Notes: a model not told the origin generated them from the letters alone. A stretch of DNA of 64,000 bases from Pseudomonas sp. UBA4617 (GCF_002386445.1 NZ_DGIR01000021.1:124001-188000); one strand, 5' to 3'; shown: positions 44,328-52,827, numbered from the stretch's first letter. Translations and numbers: made by a program.

Positions 44328-44402
44328 AGGGGCGTCGCCAAGCGGTAAGGCAGCAGGTTTTGATCCTGCCATGCGTTGGTTCGAATCCAGCCGCCCCTGC
44401 CA
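44328..44402 (+). tRNA. tRNA-Gln (anticodon TTG)
   Basis: A 75-nt cloverleaf with encoded CCA. The acceptor arms AGGGGCG (44328-44334) and CGCCCCT (44392-44398) pair perfectly. The D arm is GCCAAGCGGTAAGGC, and the anticodon arm GCAGG-TTTTGAT-CCTGC gives anticodon TTG. The T arm contains GGTTCGAATCC. It lies between ispE and prs in the same direction, with 20-48 nt gaps, so it may be processed from a joint transcript. Confidence 0.97.
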
Positions 44403-44449
44403 TTTTCCTTATACTCATCCAGGTTACCCTCAGCCTCCAGGTACTGCGC

Positions 44450-45391
44450 GTGTCCAAGATGATGGTCTTTACGGGGAATGCCAACCCCGATCTGGCTCGG
44501 CGTGTAGTACGTCAGCTGCATATCCCTCTCGGTGACGTCTCTGTCGGTAAATTCTCCGACGGCGAGATCAGCACTGAGATCAATGAAAACGTTCGTGGTA
44601 AAGACGTTTTCATTATTCAGCCGACCTGTGCCCCGACCAACGATAACCTGATGGAACTGGTAGTGATGGCCGACGCCTTCCGCCGCTCCTCAGCATCCCG
44701 AATCACCGCCGTGATTCCTTACTTCGGATACGCCCGCCAGGACCGCCGTCCGCGTTCGGCACGTGTAGCCATCAGCGCCAAAGTCGTCGCTGACATGCTC
44801 ACTGTCGTCGGTATCGACCGTGTACTCACCGTCGACCTGCACGCTGACCAGATCCAGGGTTTCTTCGATATCCCGGTCGACAACATCTACGGCTCGCCCG
44901 TGCTGGTCGACGATATCGAAGACCAGCGTTTCGAGAACCTGATGATCGTCTCCCCGGACATCGGTGGTGTCGTGCGCGCACGTGCCGTCGCCAAGTCCCT
45001 GGGCGTCGACCTGGGTATCATCGACAAGCGCCGCGAGAAGGCTAACCACTCCGAGGTCATGCACATCATCGGCGACGTCGAAGGGCGCACCTGCATCCTG
45101 GTAGACGACATGGTCGACACCGCCGGCACCCTGTGCCACGCGGCCAAAGCCCTGAAAGAACACGGCGCTGCCAAGGTTTACGCCTACTGCACGCACCCTG
45201 TCCTGTCGGGCCGCGCGATCGAGAACATCGAGAAGTCGGTACTGGACGAGCTGGTGGTGACCAACACCGTTCCGCTGTCCGCCGCTGCTCAAGCCTGTGA
45301 CCGTATCCGCCAGCTGGATATCGCACCGGTTGTCGCTGAAGCGGTACGCCGCATCAGCAACGAAGAATCGATCAGCGCGATGTTCCGCTAA
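44450..45391 (+). CDS. prs: ribose-phosphate pyrophosphokinase
   Basis: Protein of 313 aa starting at GTG 44450 (VSKMMVFTGNANPDL), as in other Pseudomonas Prs proteins. It has the flexible-loop RPRSARVAISAKVVADML, the Mg/PRPP site VDLHADQIQGFF and the ribose-5-phosphate loop CILVDDMVDTAGTL. It makes PRPP, the donor used by hpt and upp elsewhere in this window. An ATG nine bases downstream is a weaker start candidate. The longer open frame runs through the tRNA and is not coding. Confidence 0.95.
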   Translation: MSKMMVFTGNANPDLARRVVRQLHIPLGDVSVGKFSDGEISTEINENVRGKDVFIIQPTCAPTNDNLMELVVMADAFRRSSASRITAVIPYFGYARQDRRPRSARVAISAKVVADMLTVVGIDRVLTVDLHADQIQGFFDIPVDNIYGSPVLVDDIEDQRFENLMIVSPDIGGVVRARAVAKSLGVDLGIIDKRREKANHSEVMHIIGDVEGRTCILVDDMVDTAGTLCHAAKALKEHGAAKVYAYCTHPVLSGRAIENIEKSVLDELVVTNTVPLSAAAQACDRIRQLDIAPVVAEAVRRISNEESISAMFR

Positions 45392-45415
45392 GCGGAACAC
45401 ACGCTGACGAAAAGC

Positions 45416-45454
45416 GCCCCGCCCCAACACTGGTTGTTGGGGCGGGGCTTTTTT
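45416..45454 (+). terminator. rho-independent terminator after prs
   Basis: GCCCCGCCCCAAC (45416-45428) pairs with GTTGGGGCGGGGC (45436-45448) over 13 bp around a 7-nt loop, followed by six T residues. It separates prs from rplY, which must have its own promoter or rely on read-through. Confidence 0.92.
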
Positions 45455-45512
45455 GCCATCCCCGTTGGCGCTGGTCGCAAACGCCCTCGGGGGGCTATTT
45501 TGGAGAAACAAA

Positions 45513-46106
45513 ATGACCGAATTCACTCTGAACGCCCAAGCGCGTACTGACCTGGGGAAAGGTGCGAGCCGCCGCCTGCGTCACTCCGCGAACATCCCAG
45601 CCGTTGTCTACGGTGGTAACCAGGACGCTCAGTCCCTGACCATCCTGGCCAAGGAAATCACCAAGCTGTTCGAAAACGAGGCTGCCTTCAGCCACGTTCT
45701 GGAACTGAACGTCGACGGCACCAAGCAGAACGTCGTGGTCAAGGCCCTGCAGCGTCACCCGGCCAAAGGCTTCATCATGCACGCCGACTTCGTTCGCGTC
45801 GTTGCTGGCCAGAAACTGACCGCCAAGGTACCGGTTCACTTCATCAACGAAGAAGCCCCGGTCAAGAAAGGCGGCGAGATCTCCCACGTAGAGGCCGAGA
45901 TCGAAGTTTCCTGCGAAGCCAAGGACCTGCCTGAGTTCATCGAAGTCGACCTGGCCAACGCTGAAATCGGCACCATCATCCACCTGTCGGACCTGAAAGC
46001 TCCGAAAGGCGTAGAGTTCGTCGCTCTGGCCCACGGTGATGACAAAGCTGTTGCCAACGTTCACGCTCCACGCGTTGCTCCAGAAGCAGAAGGCGCTGCC
46101 GAGTAA
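45513..46106 (+). CDS. rplY: 50S ribosomal protein L25, long (TL5/CTC) form
   Basis: Protein of 197 aa: an N-terminal L25 domain (residues 1-95, MTEFTLNAQARTDLGKGASR) that binds 5S rRNA, plus the C-terminal TL5/CTC beta domain. TGGAG lies 7 nt before ATG 45513. Codon use is strongly biased to highly expressed codons. Followed by pth. Confidence 0.95.
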   Translation: MTEFTLNAQARTDLGKGASRRLRHSANIPAVVYGGNQDAQSLTILAKEITKLFENEAAFSHVLELNVDGTKQNVVVKALQRHPAKGFIMHADFVRVVAGQKLTAKVPVHFINEEAPVKKGGEISHVEAEIEVSCEAKDLPEFIEVDLANAEIGTIIHLSDLKAPKGVEFVALAHGDDKAVANVHAPRVAPEAEGAAE

Positions 46107-46183
46107 TCCACTCGCGCGCCGGCGTTGATCGGGTTACAGTGCCGCGCCCTGTAACCCACCAACTCCAAGGAAGAGCCCCTGAC

Positions 46184-46768
46184 GTGACCGCCATCCAGTT
46201 GATCGTCGGCCTGGGTAACCCCGGCCCCGAATACGAACAGACCCGGCATAACGCAGGGGCTCTTTTCGTTGAACGCATTGCCAGCGCCCAGCGCGTCTCG
46301 TTGACCGCTGACCGCAAGTATTTCGGCCTGACGGCCAAGTTCAGCCATCAGGGCAACGACGTTCGCTTGCTCATCCCCACCACCTACATGAACCGCAGCG
46401 GCCAGGCCGTGGCGGCCTTGGCCAATTTCTTCCGCATCAAGCCGGAAGCGATCCTGGTGGCGCATGACGAACTCGACCTGCCTCCGGGCGTCGCCAAGCT
46501 CAAGCGCGGCGGTGGCCATGGTGGGCACAACGGCCTGCGCGACATCATCGCGCAGCTCGGCAACCAGAACGACTTCCACCGCCTGCGGCTTGGCATCGGC
46601 CACCCGGGTGACGCCAAACTGGTCTCCAACTTCGTCCTGGGCCGCGCGCCGCGCGCCGAGCAGGAGAAGCTCGACGCCAGCATCGATTTTGCCCTCGGCG
46701 TGCTGCCGGACGTGCTTGCCGGCGACTTCGCCAAGGCGATGCGCGAGCTGCACAGCCAGAAGGCCTGA
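46184..46768 (+). CDS. pth: peptidyl-tRNA hydrolase
   Basis: Protein of 194 aa starting at GTG 46184 (VTAIQLIVGLGNPGPEY), preceded by AAGGAAGAG. Catalytic residues are present: His22 in TRHNAG, the Asp in AHDELDLPPG, and Asn in GGHNGLRDII. It releases peptides from peptidyl-tRNA dropped by ribosomes. It sits between rplY and ychF, a common bacterial order. Confidence 0.95.
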   Translation: MTAIQLIVGLGNPGPEYEQTRHNAGALFVERIASAQRVSLTADRKYFGLTAKFSHQGNDVRLLIPTTYMNRSGQAVAALANFFRIKPEAILVAHDELDLPPGVAKLKRGGGHGGHNGLRDIIAQLGNQNDFHRLRLGIGHPGDAKLVSNFVLGRAPRAEQEKLDASIDFALGVLPDVLAGDFAKAMRELHSQKA

Positions 46769-46792
46769 TTTCCTTTAGAGAGGGGAATACCC

Positions 46793-47893
46793 ATGGGTTT
46801 CAATTGCGGCATCGTCGGCCTGCCCAACGTCGGCAAGTCCACCCTGTTCAACGCCCTGACCAAGTCTGGCATCGCGGCGGAGAACTTCCCTTTCTGCACC
46901 ATCGAGCCAAACAGCGGTATCGTGCCGATGCCCGATGCGCGTCTGAATGCGCTGGCTGAAATCGTCAAGCCCAACCGCATCCTGCCAACCACCATGGAAT
47001 TCGTCGACATCGCCGGCCTGGTGGCCGGTGCGTCGAAGGGCGAAGGCCTGGGCAACAAGTTCCTCGCCAACATCCGCGAGACCGACGCCATTGCCCACGT
47101 GGTGCGCTGCTTCGAAGACGAGAACGTGATCCACGTTTCCAACAGCGTCGACCCCAAGCGTGACATCGAGATCATCGACCTCGAGCTGATCTTCGCCGAC
47201 CTCGACAGCTGCGAGAAGCAGCTACAGAAGGTTGCCCGTAACGCCAAGGGCGGCGACAAGGACGCCCTGGCGCAGAAGGCCATTCTCGAACAGCTGATCC
47301 CGCACTTCACCGAAGGCAAGCCAGCGCGCAGCCTGATGAAGAACATGAGCGCCGAAGACAAGGCGGTCATTCGCGGCTTCCATCTGCTGACCAGCAAGCC
47401 GGTGATGTACATCGCCAACGTGGCCGAAGACGGCTTCGAGAACAATCCGCACCTGGACGTGGTCAAGGCCATCGCCGAGGAAGAAGGCGCGGTCGTGGTA
47501 CCGGTGTGCAACAAGATCGAAGCGGAAATCGCCGAGCTGGAAGACGGTGAAGAGAAGGACATGTTCCTCGAGGCCCTGGGCCTGGAAGAGCCTGGCCTGA
47601 ACCGTGTGATCCGCGCCGGTTACGAACTGCTGAACCTGCAAACCTACTTCACTGCCGGCGTGCAGGAAGTACGCGCCTGGACCGTGCGCGTCGGTGCCAC
47701 CGCACCGCAGGCGGCCGGGGTTATCCACACCGACTTCGAAAAGGGTTTCATCCGCGCTGAAGTGGTGGCCTATGACGACTTCATCCAGTTCAAGGGTGAA
47801 AGCGGTGCCAAGGAAGCCGGTAAATGGCGCCTGGAAGGCAAGGACTACATCGTCAAGGACGGCGACGTGATGCACTTCCGCTTCAACGTCTAA
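46793..47893 (+). CDS. ychF: OBG-type ATPase YchF
   Basis: Protein of 366 aa. The P-loop is GLPNVGKST (residues 9-17), the switch region is NFPFCTIEPN, and the nucleotide-specificity motif reads NKIE rather than NKxD, the YchF deviation that favours ATP. A TGS domain is at the C-terminus. It associates with ribosomes and stress responses. GAGAGG precedes the ATG. Followed by a terminator. Confidence 0.95.
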   Translation: MGFNCGIVGLPNVGKSTLFNALTKSGIAAENFPFCTIEPNSGIVPMPDARLNALAEIVKPNRILPTTMEFVDIAGLVAGASKGEGLGNKFLANIRETDAIAHVVRCFEDENVIHVSNSVDPKRDIEIIDLELIFADLDSCEKQLQKVARNAKGGDKDALAQKAILEQLIPHFTEGKPARSLMKNMSAEDKAVIRGFHLLTSKPVMYIANVAEDGFENNPHLDVVKAIAEEEGAVVVPVCNKIEAEIAELEDGEEKDMFLEALGLEEPGLNRVIRAGYELLNLQTYFTAGVQEVRAWTVRVGATAPQAAGVIHTDFEKGFIRAEVVAYDDFIQFKGESGAKEAGKWRLEGKDYIVKDGDVMHFRFNV

Positions 47894-47914
47894 GCGGCAG
47901 TTTGCAGTACTGAC

Positions 47915-47948
47915 AAACCCCTTGAGGCCCATGGTTTCAAGGGGTTTT
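47915..47948 (+). terminator. rho-independent terminator after ychF
   Basis: AAACCCCTTGA (47915-47925) pairs with TCAAGGGGTTT (47937-47947) around an 11-nt loop, followed by a T-rich run. Confidence 0.85.
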
Positions 47949-47986
47949 GTTTTGTGCGGCGCCCCTGCTTTCCATAGCCTCTGGCA

Positions 47987-48136
47987 TCAGTGCCAGGTGA
48001 TCTCCCCCGCCTCCCGGGTCAGGACCAGCTCAGCCAACGCCCGCCCCATCTGCACGTTATGCACGCTGTTGACCAGCATGCCAATACCCGGCTCGCCTGC
48101 ATTGCCGCAAGTGTATTCCTCGAGGGCGTCTTCGAA
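47987..48136 (-). pseudogene. orphan C-terminal gene remnant
   Basis: On the minus strand, a 49-codon frame ending in TGA (47987-47989) reads FEDALEEYTCGNAGEP at its start and LVLTREAGEITWH at its end, with strong GC3 bias typical of real coding sequence. There is no start codon with a ribosome site: the reading frame upstream runs into the structured element at 48140-48260. It looks like the 3' end of a gene whose front has been lost. I do not recognise the family. Confidence 0.5.
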
Positions 48137-48139
48137 TCA

Positions 48140-48260
48140 GGGTGGCAGCCGAACGCGGGGTGAGAGACCGGCGAACATCGGAATTCCGGCCAGGCCGAAG
48201 CCTGCCCACGAACGGCTGCCATAACACGGCACGATGTACTGCCGGGCTCTCACACCCGGT
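48140..48260. ncRNA. structured element resembling C4 antisense RNA
   Basis: Several nested or competing pairings are seen: GGCAGCCG (48144-48151) with CGGCTGCC (48213-48220); GTGAGAG (48160-48166) with CTCTCAC (48247-48253), the latter exposed in the loop of a CCGGG/CCCGG hairpin (48242-48259). Complementary GTGAGAG/CTCTCAC arms plus a CCCGG hairpin recall the phage C4 antisense RNA family, but I judge this from memory, and strand is not settled. Confidence 0.4.
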
Positions 48261-48415
48261 CGCCAAAGCACGTCGACTCGGGGAAATTAGCCCTCATGTT
48301 CTACATCGACAACAGCGAAACGGCAGCGCAGCGCGTAGGGTAATTACCAAGTTAAGTTGAACGGAAGCATTTAGTTTCAGGTTAGGAATTGTCTTACTTC
48401 TATCGCCACGTAGAT

Positions 48416-48886
48416 TCAAAAATCGCTGGTCAGAGCCATCGCGCCCAGCAGCAGGCAAATGCTCACCACGGTGGTCAGCTGCAATCGCATCGGCAGGTAC
48501 CAGCCTGGCATGACCTGCAGCAACTTCCGATCTTGCCAATAATGAACAGCAAAACCGCCAAGCAACAGCAGACAACCCAGGGAAGCAGGCAGCAAAGTGC
48601 TGACCCAACCGAGCAGAGCCGGCACGACGCTCCACATGAGCCGTTCGCGACGCTGCTCGGCGGGTAACTCCGGCAGGGACATCGCGAAGCCCCAGTGCAA
48701 GGCGCCGACGAAACTCAAAATGACGGCCCCATAGTTCACCAGCATCATCGCCGACAATGATCGGTACTCGGGAGAAAAGACCACCAGCAGCATCAAGCCA
48801 ACGAACGGCAGCAAGCCGCCATAACCGAGGATGGCAAAGCGCCTTGGCAATAACGTGCCAGACCCGCTCATCTGAACGCCTGTCAT
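48416..48886 (-). CDS. DUF3429 membrane protein
   Basis: Protein of 156 aa with four or five predicted membrane helices (for example FVGLMLLVVF, LVNYGAVILSFVGALHWGF and VVSICLLLGAM) and the family's GALHWGFA motif. DUF3429 function is unknown. Its ATG overlaps the folE stop as ATGA, so it is coupled to folE and shares its light-type promoter. Confidence 0.85.
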   Translation of the reverse strand: MTGVQMSGSGTLLPRRFAILGYGGLLPFVGLMLLVVFSPEYRSLSAMMLVNYGAVILSFVGALHWGFAMSLPELPAEQRRERLMWSVVPALLGWVSTLLPASLGCLLLLGGFAVHYWQDRKLLQVMPGWYLPMRLQLTTVVSICLLLGAMALTSDF

Positions 48887-49443
48887 TTGCTTCGACCAAT
48901 CAGTTGGAGAAATTCCTGGCGCGTCGTCGCCGAGTCGCGGAACATACCCAGCATCACGGAGGAAACCATCACCGAGTTCTGCTTTTCGACACCTCTCATC
49001 ATCATGCACATATGCTTTGCTTCGATGACCACAGCCACCCCTGCCGCATCGGTGATGTCTTGTATGGCACAGGCAATTTGCCGGGTGAGGTTTTCCTGAA
49101 TCTGCAGGCGGCGGGCGAATACATCGACCACGCGCGCGACCTTCGACAACCCCAGCACCCTGCCAGTAGGCAGGTAGGCAACATGAGCCTTGCCGATAAA
49201 GGGCAGCATGTGGTGCTCGCACAGTGAATAAAGCTCGATATCGCGCACGACGATCATCTCGTCGTTCCGGGACTCGAACAGCGCACCGTTGATGACCTCT
49301 TCGAGATTCAGACTGTAGCCGTTACACAAGTACTGCATGGCCTTGGCCGCACGCTGAGGCGTGTCCAACAGCCCTTCTCGCTGCGGGTCTTCACCTATTT
49401 CGAGGAGAATTTCGCGATAGTACTCAGCTAACGACTGGGACAT
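48883..49443 (-). CDS. folE: GTP cyclohydrolase I
   Basis: Protein of 186 aa. Zinc ligands are Cys75 and His78 in SLCEHHMLPF, with the third Cys in KHMCMMMRG. It converts GTP to 7,8-dihydroneopterin triphosphate, the start of folate/pterin synthesis. GAGGAG lies before ATG 49443. Its promoter has three TGTACA sites in a PplR-type arrangement, and folE was among light-induced genes reported for P. putida KT2440. Photolyase needs a folate antenna, so co-regulation makes sense. Confidence 0.95.
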   Translation of the reverse strand: MSQSLAEYYREILLEIGEDPQREGLLDTPQRAAKAMQYLCNGYSLNLEEVINGALFESRNDEMIVVRDIELYSLCEHHMLPFIGKAHVAYLPTGRVLGLSKVARVVDVFARRLQIQENLTRQIACAIQDITDAAGVAVVIEAKHMCMMMRGVEKQNSVMVSSVMLGMFRDSATTRQEFLQLIGRSK

Positions 49444-49480
49444 TTGGACTCCTCACCGCTGCGGCGCTGACCGCAAAAAT

Positions 49481-49515
49481 TGTACAAGATTGAATTTATG
49501 TACAGGTTTTGTACA
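49481..49515. promoter_or_regulatory. triple TGTACA PplR/LitR-type operator
   Basis: TGTACA occurs at 49481-49486, 49499-49504 (12-nt spacing, a perfect match to the PplR1 repeat) and again at 49510-49515. TGTACA is palindromic, so the site reads the same way for folE (minus, 38 nt downstream) and the TIGR02450 gene (plus). Flanks TGTACAAGATT and TGTACAGGTTT match the photolyase-operon box. Confidence 0.8.
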
Positions 49516-49643
49516 ATCTAGCCGAAAGCCAGCAAGATGCAATGCCTGCTCCGGCTTCAGGCACAAAATGTCGCCAGCGGCATTTACTGGCCTGGAGGCA
49601 GCAACGAACTGCAACGTCCAGGTGGTCAAAGGGGCCAGACCAG

Positions 49644-49859
49644 ATGAACAGATTCAATCCCCGCAAGCTGGGTTCGTCCAAGTGGACGGCGTGTCAGCCT
49701 GTGAACCGTGAGAAGCACTTTCTGGTGACGGAGCTGATTTGCGACGAAGACGGTACGCCTCTGCAGATTGAACTGGAGGCCGTCCACAGCCAGCGCAAGC
49801 AGGTGCTCGACTGGCGAGAACTCAGGGATAGCCAACGCTGGAAATTCGGCTGGTGTTGA
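49644..49859 (+). CDS. TIGR02450 tryptophan-rich protein
   Basis: Protein of 71 aa with four Trp (14, 57, 66, 70), matching the TIGR02450 family of small Trp-rich proteins (SKWTA and NREKHFLVTEL blocks). Function unknown, but members often lie near photolyase or cryptochrome genes. AAGGGG precedes ATG 49644. It is transcribed divergently from folE across the triple TGTACA operator, so it is a likely light-regulated gene. An upstream in-frame ATG (49509) overlaps the operator and lacks a ribosome site. Confidence 0.82.
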   Translation: MNRFNPRKLGSSKWTACQPVNREKHFLVTELICDEDGTPLQIELEAVHSQRKQVLDWRELRDSQRWKFGWC

Positions 49860-50002
49860 ACAGCCCGGGCGCCATCCGAGGTAAAGGCAAATGGCGGCAA
49901 GCAGGAAGCAGCCTGGTGCTGTCGCGACACGGCAGCGTTTGCCAGCAGGCAAAAAAAACAGCATCTAAGCTGTGATTCAGCACTGTTCCCTCGGAGCGCA
50001 CC

Positions 50003-51715
50003 ATGGCGGAAAAGCACCGCTTCGACTGGCAACGCTGGTTACCCGGCCTGGTCACCCTGCTCCACTATCAACCCGCCTGGTTGCCCAAGGACATCGCCGC
50101 CGGCCTGGTACTCACCACCATGCTGGTACCGGTGGGCATCGCCTACGCCGAGGCCTCTGGAGTACCAGGCATCTACGGCTTGTACGCCACCATCATCCCG
50201 CTACTGGCCTATGCCCTGTTCGGCCCCAGCCGCATCCTGGTACTGGGCCCGGACTCGGCGCTGGCCGCACCGATCCTGGCGGTGGTGGTGCAGTACGCCG
50301 CCAGCGACCCGCAGCGGGCCATCGCCATCGCCAGCCTGATGGCCCTGGTCGCCGGGGCCTTCTGCGTGATCGCCGGGCTGTTGCGCCTGGGCTTCATCAC
50401 CGAACTGCTGTCCAAGCCGATCCGCTATGGCTACATGAACGGCATTGCCCTCACCGTATTGATCAGCCAGTTGCCCAAGCTGTTCGGCATCAAGGTCGAT
50501 AGCCAGGGGCCGCTGCGCGACCTTTGGCAGCTGGGTGAAGCACTGCTTGCCGGCCAAGGGCACTGGCCCAGTTTCATTGTCGGTGCCGGCAGCCTGTTGC
50601 TGATCATGCTGCTCAAACCCTTCAAGCGCCTGCCAGGGATCCTGATCGCCGTGGTCCTGGCAACGCTGGCAGTGAGCCTGCTAGACCTTGAGCTGATGGG
50701 CGTCAAGGTACTCGGCCAACTGCCCCAAGGCTTGCCCAGTTTGGTGTTCCCCTGGGTCTCCGACATCGACATGGTCGAAGTGGTACTGGGCGGCATTGCC
50801 GTGGCGCTGGTGTCCTTCGCCGATACCAGCGTGCTGTCGCGCTCCTATGCCGCGCGCATGAAGATGCCGGTCAACCCGAACCAGGAAATGTTCGGCCTGG
50901 GCGTGGCCAACCTGGCCTCCGGGCTGTTCCAGGGCATCCCCATCAGCAGCAGTTCGTCACGTACCCCCGTGGCCGAAGTGGCCGGCTCGCAGACCCAGCT
51001 CACCGGCATCATCGGTGCGCTGGCGGTGACCCTGTTGCTGCTGGTAGCGCCCAACCTGCTGCAATACCTGCCCAACAGCGCCCTGGCAGCGGTGGTGATA
51101 GCAGCCGCACTGGGATTGTTCGAGTTCGCCGACCTCAAGCGCATCTTCCGCATGCAACAGTGGGAGTTCTGGTTGTCCATCACCTGCTTTGTCGGGGTCG
51201 CAGTGTTCGGTGCGATCCCTGGTATCGGCATTGCCGTGGTGATATCGGTGATCGAGTTCCTGTGGGACGGCTGGCGGCCGCACCATGCGGTACTGGGTCG
51301 AGTGGATGGCACCCGCGGGTACCATGACGTGCAGCGTTATCCACAGGCCCGGCGCATCCCGGGGCTGGTGCTGCTGCGTTGGGATGCGCCGTTGTTCTTT
51401 GCCAATGCCGAGCAGTTCCAGAGCACGGTGATGGCGGCGCTGGCCGCATCGCCTACCCCGGTGCAACGGCTGGTGATCGCGGCAGAACCGGTGACCAGCA
51501 TTGATGTCACCTCGGCGGACATGCTCGCCGAGCTGGACCGGACGCTGGAGGCGCGCGGGGTGGAGTTGCAGTTTGCCGAGATGAAGGACCCGGTGAAGGA
51601 CAAGATGCGGCAGTTCGAGTTGTTCGAGAACATGGGGGAGTCGGCATTTCATCCCACTGTCGGTGCGGCGGTGGATGCCTACCTGGAAGAGAGTGGGGTT
51701 GACTGGAAGCCCTAG
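50003..51715 (+). CDS. SulP-family anion permease with STAS domain
   Basis: Protein of 570 aa. The N-terminal ~420 residues have about 11-14 membrane segments with SulP blocks such as GLVLTTMLVPVGIAYAEASG and ISSSSSRTPVAEVAG; the last ~120 residues are a cytoplasmic STAS domain (RIPGLVLLRWDAPLFFANAE, then EPVTSIDVTSADML). It imports an anion, annotated as sulfate in relatives but bicarbonate or carboxylates are possible. GGAG precedes the ATG. Followed by an inverted REP pair. Confidence 0.9.
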   Translation: MAEKHRFDWQRWLPGLVTLLHYQPAWLPKDIAAGLVLTTMLVPVGIAYAEASGVPGIYGLYATIIPLLAYALFGPSRILVLGPDSALAAPILAVVVQYAASDPQRAIAIASLMALVAGAFCVIAGLLRLGFITELLSKPIRYGYMNGIALTVLISQLPKLFGIKVDSQGPLRDLWQLGEALLAGQGHWPSFIVGAGSLLLIMLLKPFKRLPGILIAVVLATLAVSLLDLELMGVKVLGQLPQGLPSLVFPWVSDIDMVEVVLGGIAVALVSFADTSVLSRSYAARMKMPVNPNQEMFGLGVANLASGLFQGIPISSSSSRTPVAEVAGSQTQLTGIIGALAVTLLLLVAPNLLQYLPNSALAAVVIAAALGLFEFADLKRIFRMQQWEFWLSITCFVGVAVFGAIPGIGIAVVISVIEFLWDGWRPHHAVLGRVDGTRGYHDVQRYPQARRIPGLVLLRWDAPLFFANAEQFQSTVMAALAASPTPVQRLVIAAEPVTSIDVTSADMLAELDRTLEARGVELQFAEMKDPVKDKMRQFELFENMGESAFHPTVGAAVDAYLEESGVDWKP

Positions 51716-51730
51716 GGTTTCCTGGGCTGC

Positions 51731-51761
51731 CCTCTTCGCGGGTAAACCCGCTCGCACAAGG
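51731..51761. repeat. REP element, copy 1 of an inverted pair
   Basis: CTCTTCGCGGGTAAACCCGC followed by TCGCACAAGG matches the P. putida REP consensus with its GCGGGTxxACCCGC palindrome. It is inverted with respect to the copy at 51790-51818. Confidence 0.85.
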
Positions 51762-51789
51762 ATTGCGTGATCCCATAGGCGACACGATA

Positions 51790-51818
51790 CCTGTGGGAGC
51801 GGGTTCACCCGCGAAGAA
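51790..51818. repeat. REP element, copy 2, overlaps the DUF2955 gene end
   Basis: CCTGTGGGAGCGGGTTCACC followed by CGCGAAGAA is a REP copy in the opposite orientation to 51731-51761. It contains the stop codon (51805-51807) and the last codons of the DUF2955 gene. Confidence 0.85.
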
Positions 51819-52827
51819 CGCCACGCCGTAGCCGAAGCCGGTCGATCCAGATGAGCATGGCACTGGCATACACCGACACCGCCACAAACAGCGCCATGCG
51901 CACGGCAAAGGCGCGGTAGACATCCTGCCCACCGGCACTGTCCTGCACCGACTGCCCCAGCAAGATCAGCATGGTCATCAGGCAGCTCAGCCAATAGGCC
52001 GGGCCCTGCCGGTTCGGCACGGCCTGGTACATCCGCCGCCCTTGCCAAAGTGCGAACAGAAGCACCCACAGGAAGAACATCCACAGGTGCACGAACAGGC
52101 TCAGCGCCCCCCATATCAGGATCGCCAACAAGCCGGCCAGCAAGGTCGAGCCGATCAGCTCCCGGCTGGCATGCCGCGCGCGGGTCTCGCCAGCCTGCTG
52201 CCCCAGGCTCACCGCCTTCATGATCAGCGGCATGTACTGGTCCGGGGCGATCAGCGCCAGCAGGAACGCTGGCATCACGATCAGCGTGGCACGCAGCGCC
52301 ACCCAGCTTACCTGCTCACTGCCCAGCAACGGCGGCGCTGGTTGCGCCGGAGCATCGGCTGGTTCGGGAAACAGCACATGGGCCAAGGCCGTGCCCAGTA
52401 CCGCCAGCAGCATGCCCTTGGCCAATGCTTCGACCACCGACAAGGCCAGGGTAAAGTCGCTGGTACCGGCGGCAGCGATCATGGTCAGGCCGATCACCAG
52501 CAGGTTCGCCAGCAAGCCGTTGCCGCCCTTCAGGGCGTAGCGCAAGGTCAGGAAAACGCCCACGCCCACCAGCAACACTCCACTCACCGGCGCATGGCGC
52601 AGCAGCGGAATCAGCAACAGCCCGCTGCCGCAACTGAGCAACACAAGTAATGCCAGGGCCGGTGCCGCACGCAGCGGCAAGGGCTGGCTGCGCATGGCCA
52701 GCAACAGTACCGCAAACACCGGCGCCAGGATCGGCACTGGCAGGCCGATGCCGAAACTCAACGCCAGGCTCAGCGCCACGCCCCAGGCCAGGCGCAGCGC
52801 GCGCAGGCGGCGCAACTCAATAGGCAT
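51805..52827 (-). CDS. DUF2955 membrane protein, efflux component
   Basis: Protein of 340 aa with about ten membrane helices in two halves, matching DUF2955, a FUSC-like family that partners HlyD-type and outer-membrane efflux proteins. It is the third gene of the NodT-HlyD-DUF2955 operon and overlaps the HlyD gene by 11 nt. Its last codons (VLRG) and stop are supplied by a REP element, so the C-terminus may differ from relatives. Exported compound unknown; aromatic acids are a guess from related pumps. Confidence 0.85.
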   Translation of the reverse strand: MPIELRRLRALRLAWGVALSLALSFGIGLPVPILAPVFAVLLLAMRSQPLPLRAAPALALLVLLSCGSGLLLIPLLRHAPVSGVLLVGVGVFLTLRYALKGGNGLLANLLVIGLTMIAAAGTSDFTLALSVVEALAKGMLLAVLGTALAHVLFPEPADAPAQPAPPLLGSEQVSWVALRATLIVMPAFLLALIAPDQYMPLIMKAVSLGQQAGETRARHASRELIGSTLLAGLLAILIWGALSLFVHLWMFFLWVLLFALWQGRRMYQAVPNRQGPAYWLSCLMTMLILLGQSVQDSAGGQDVYRAFAVRMALFVAVSVYASAMLIWIDRLRLRRGVLRG

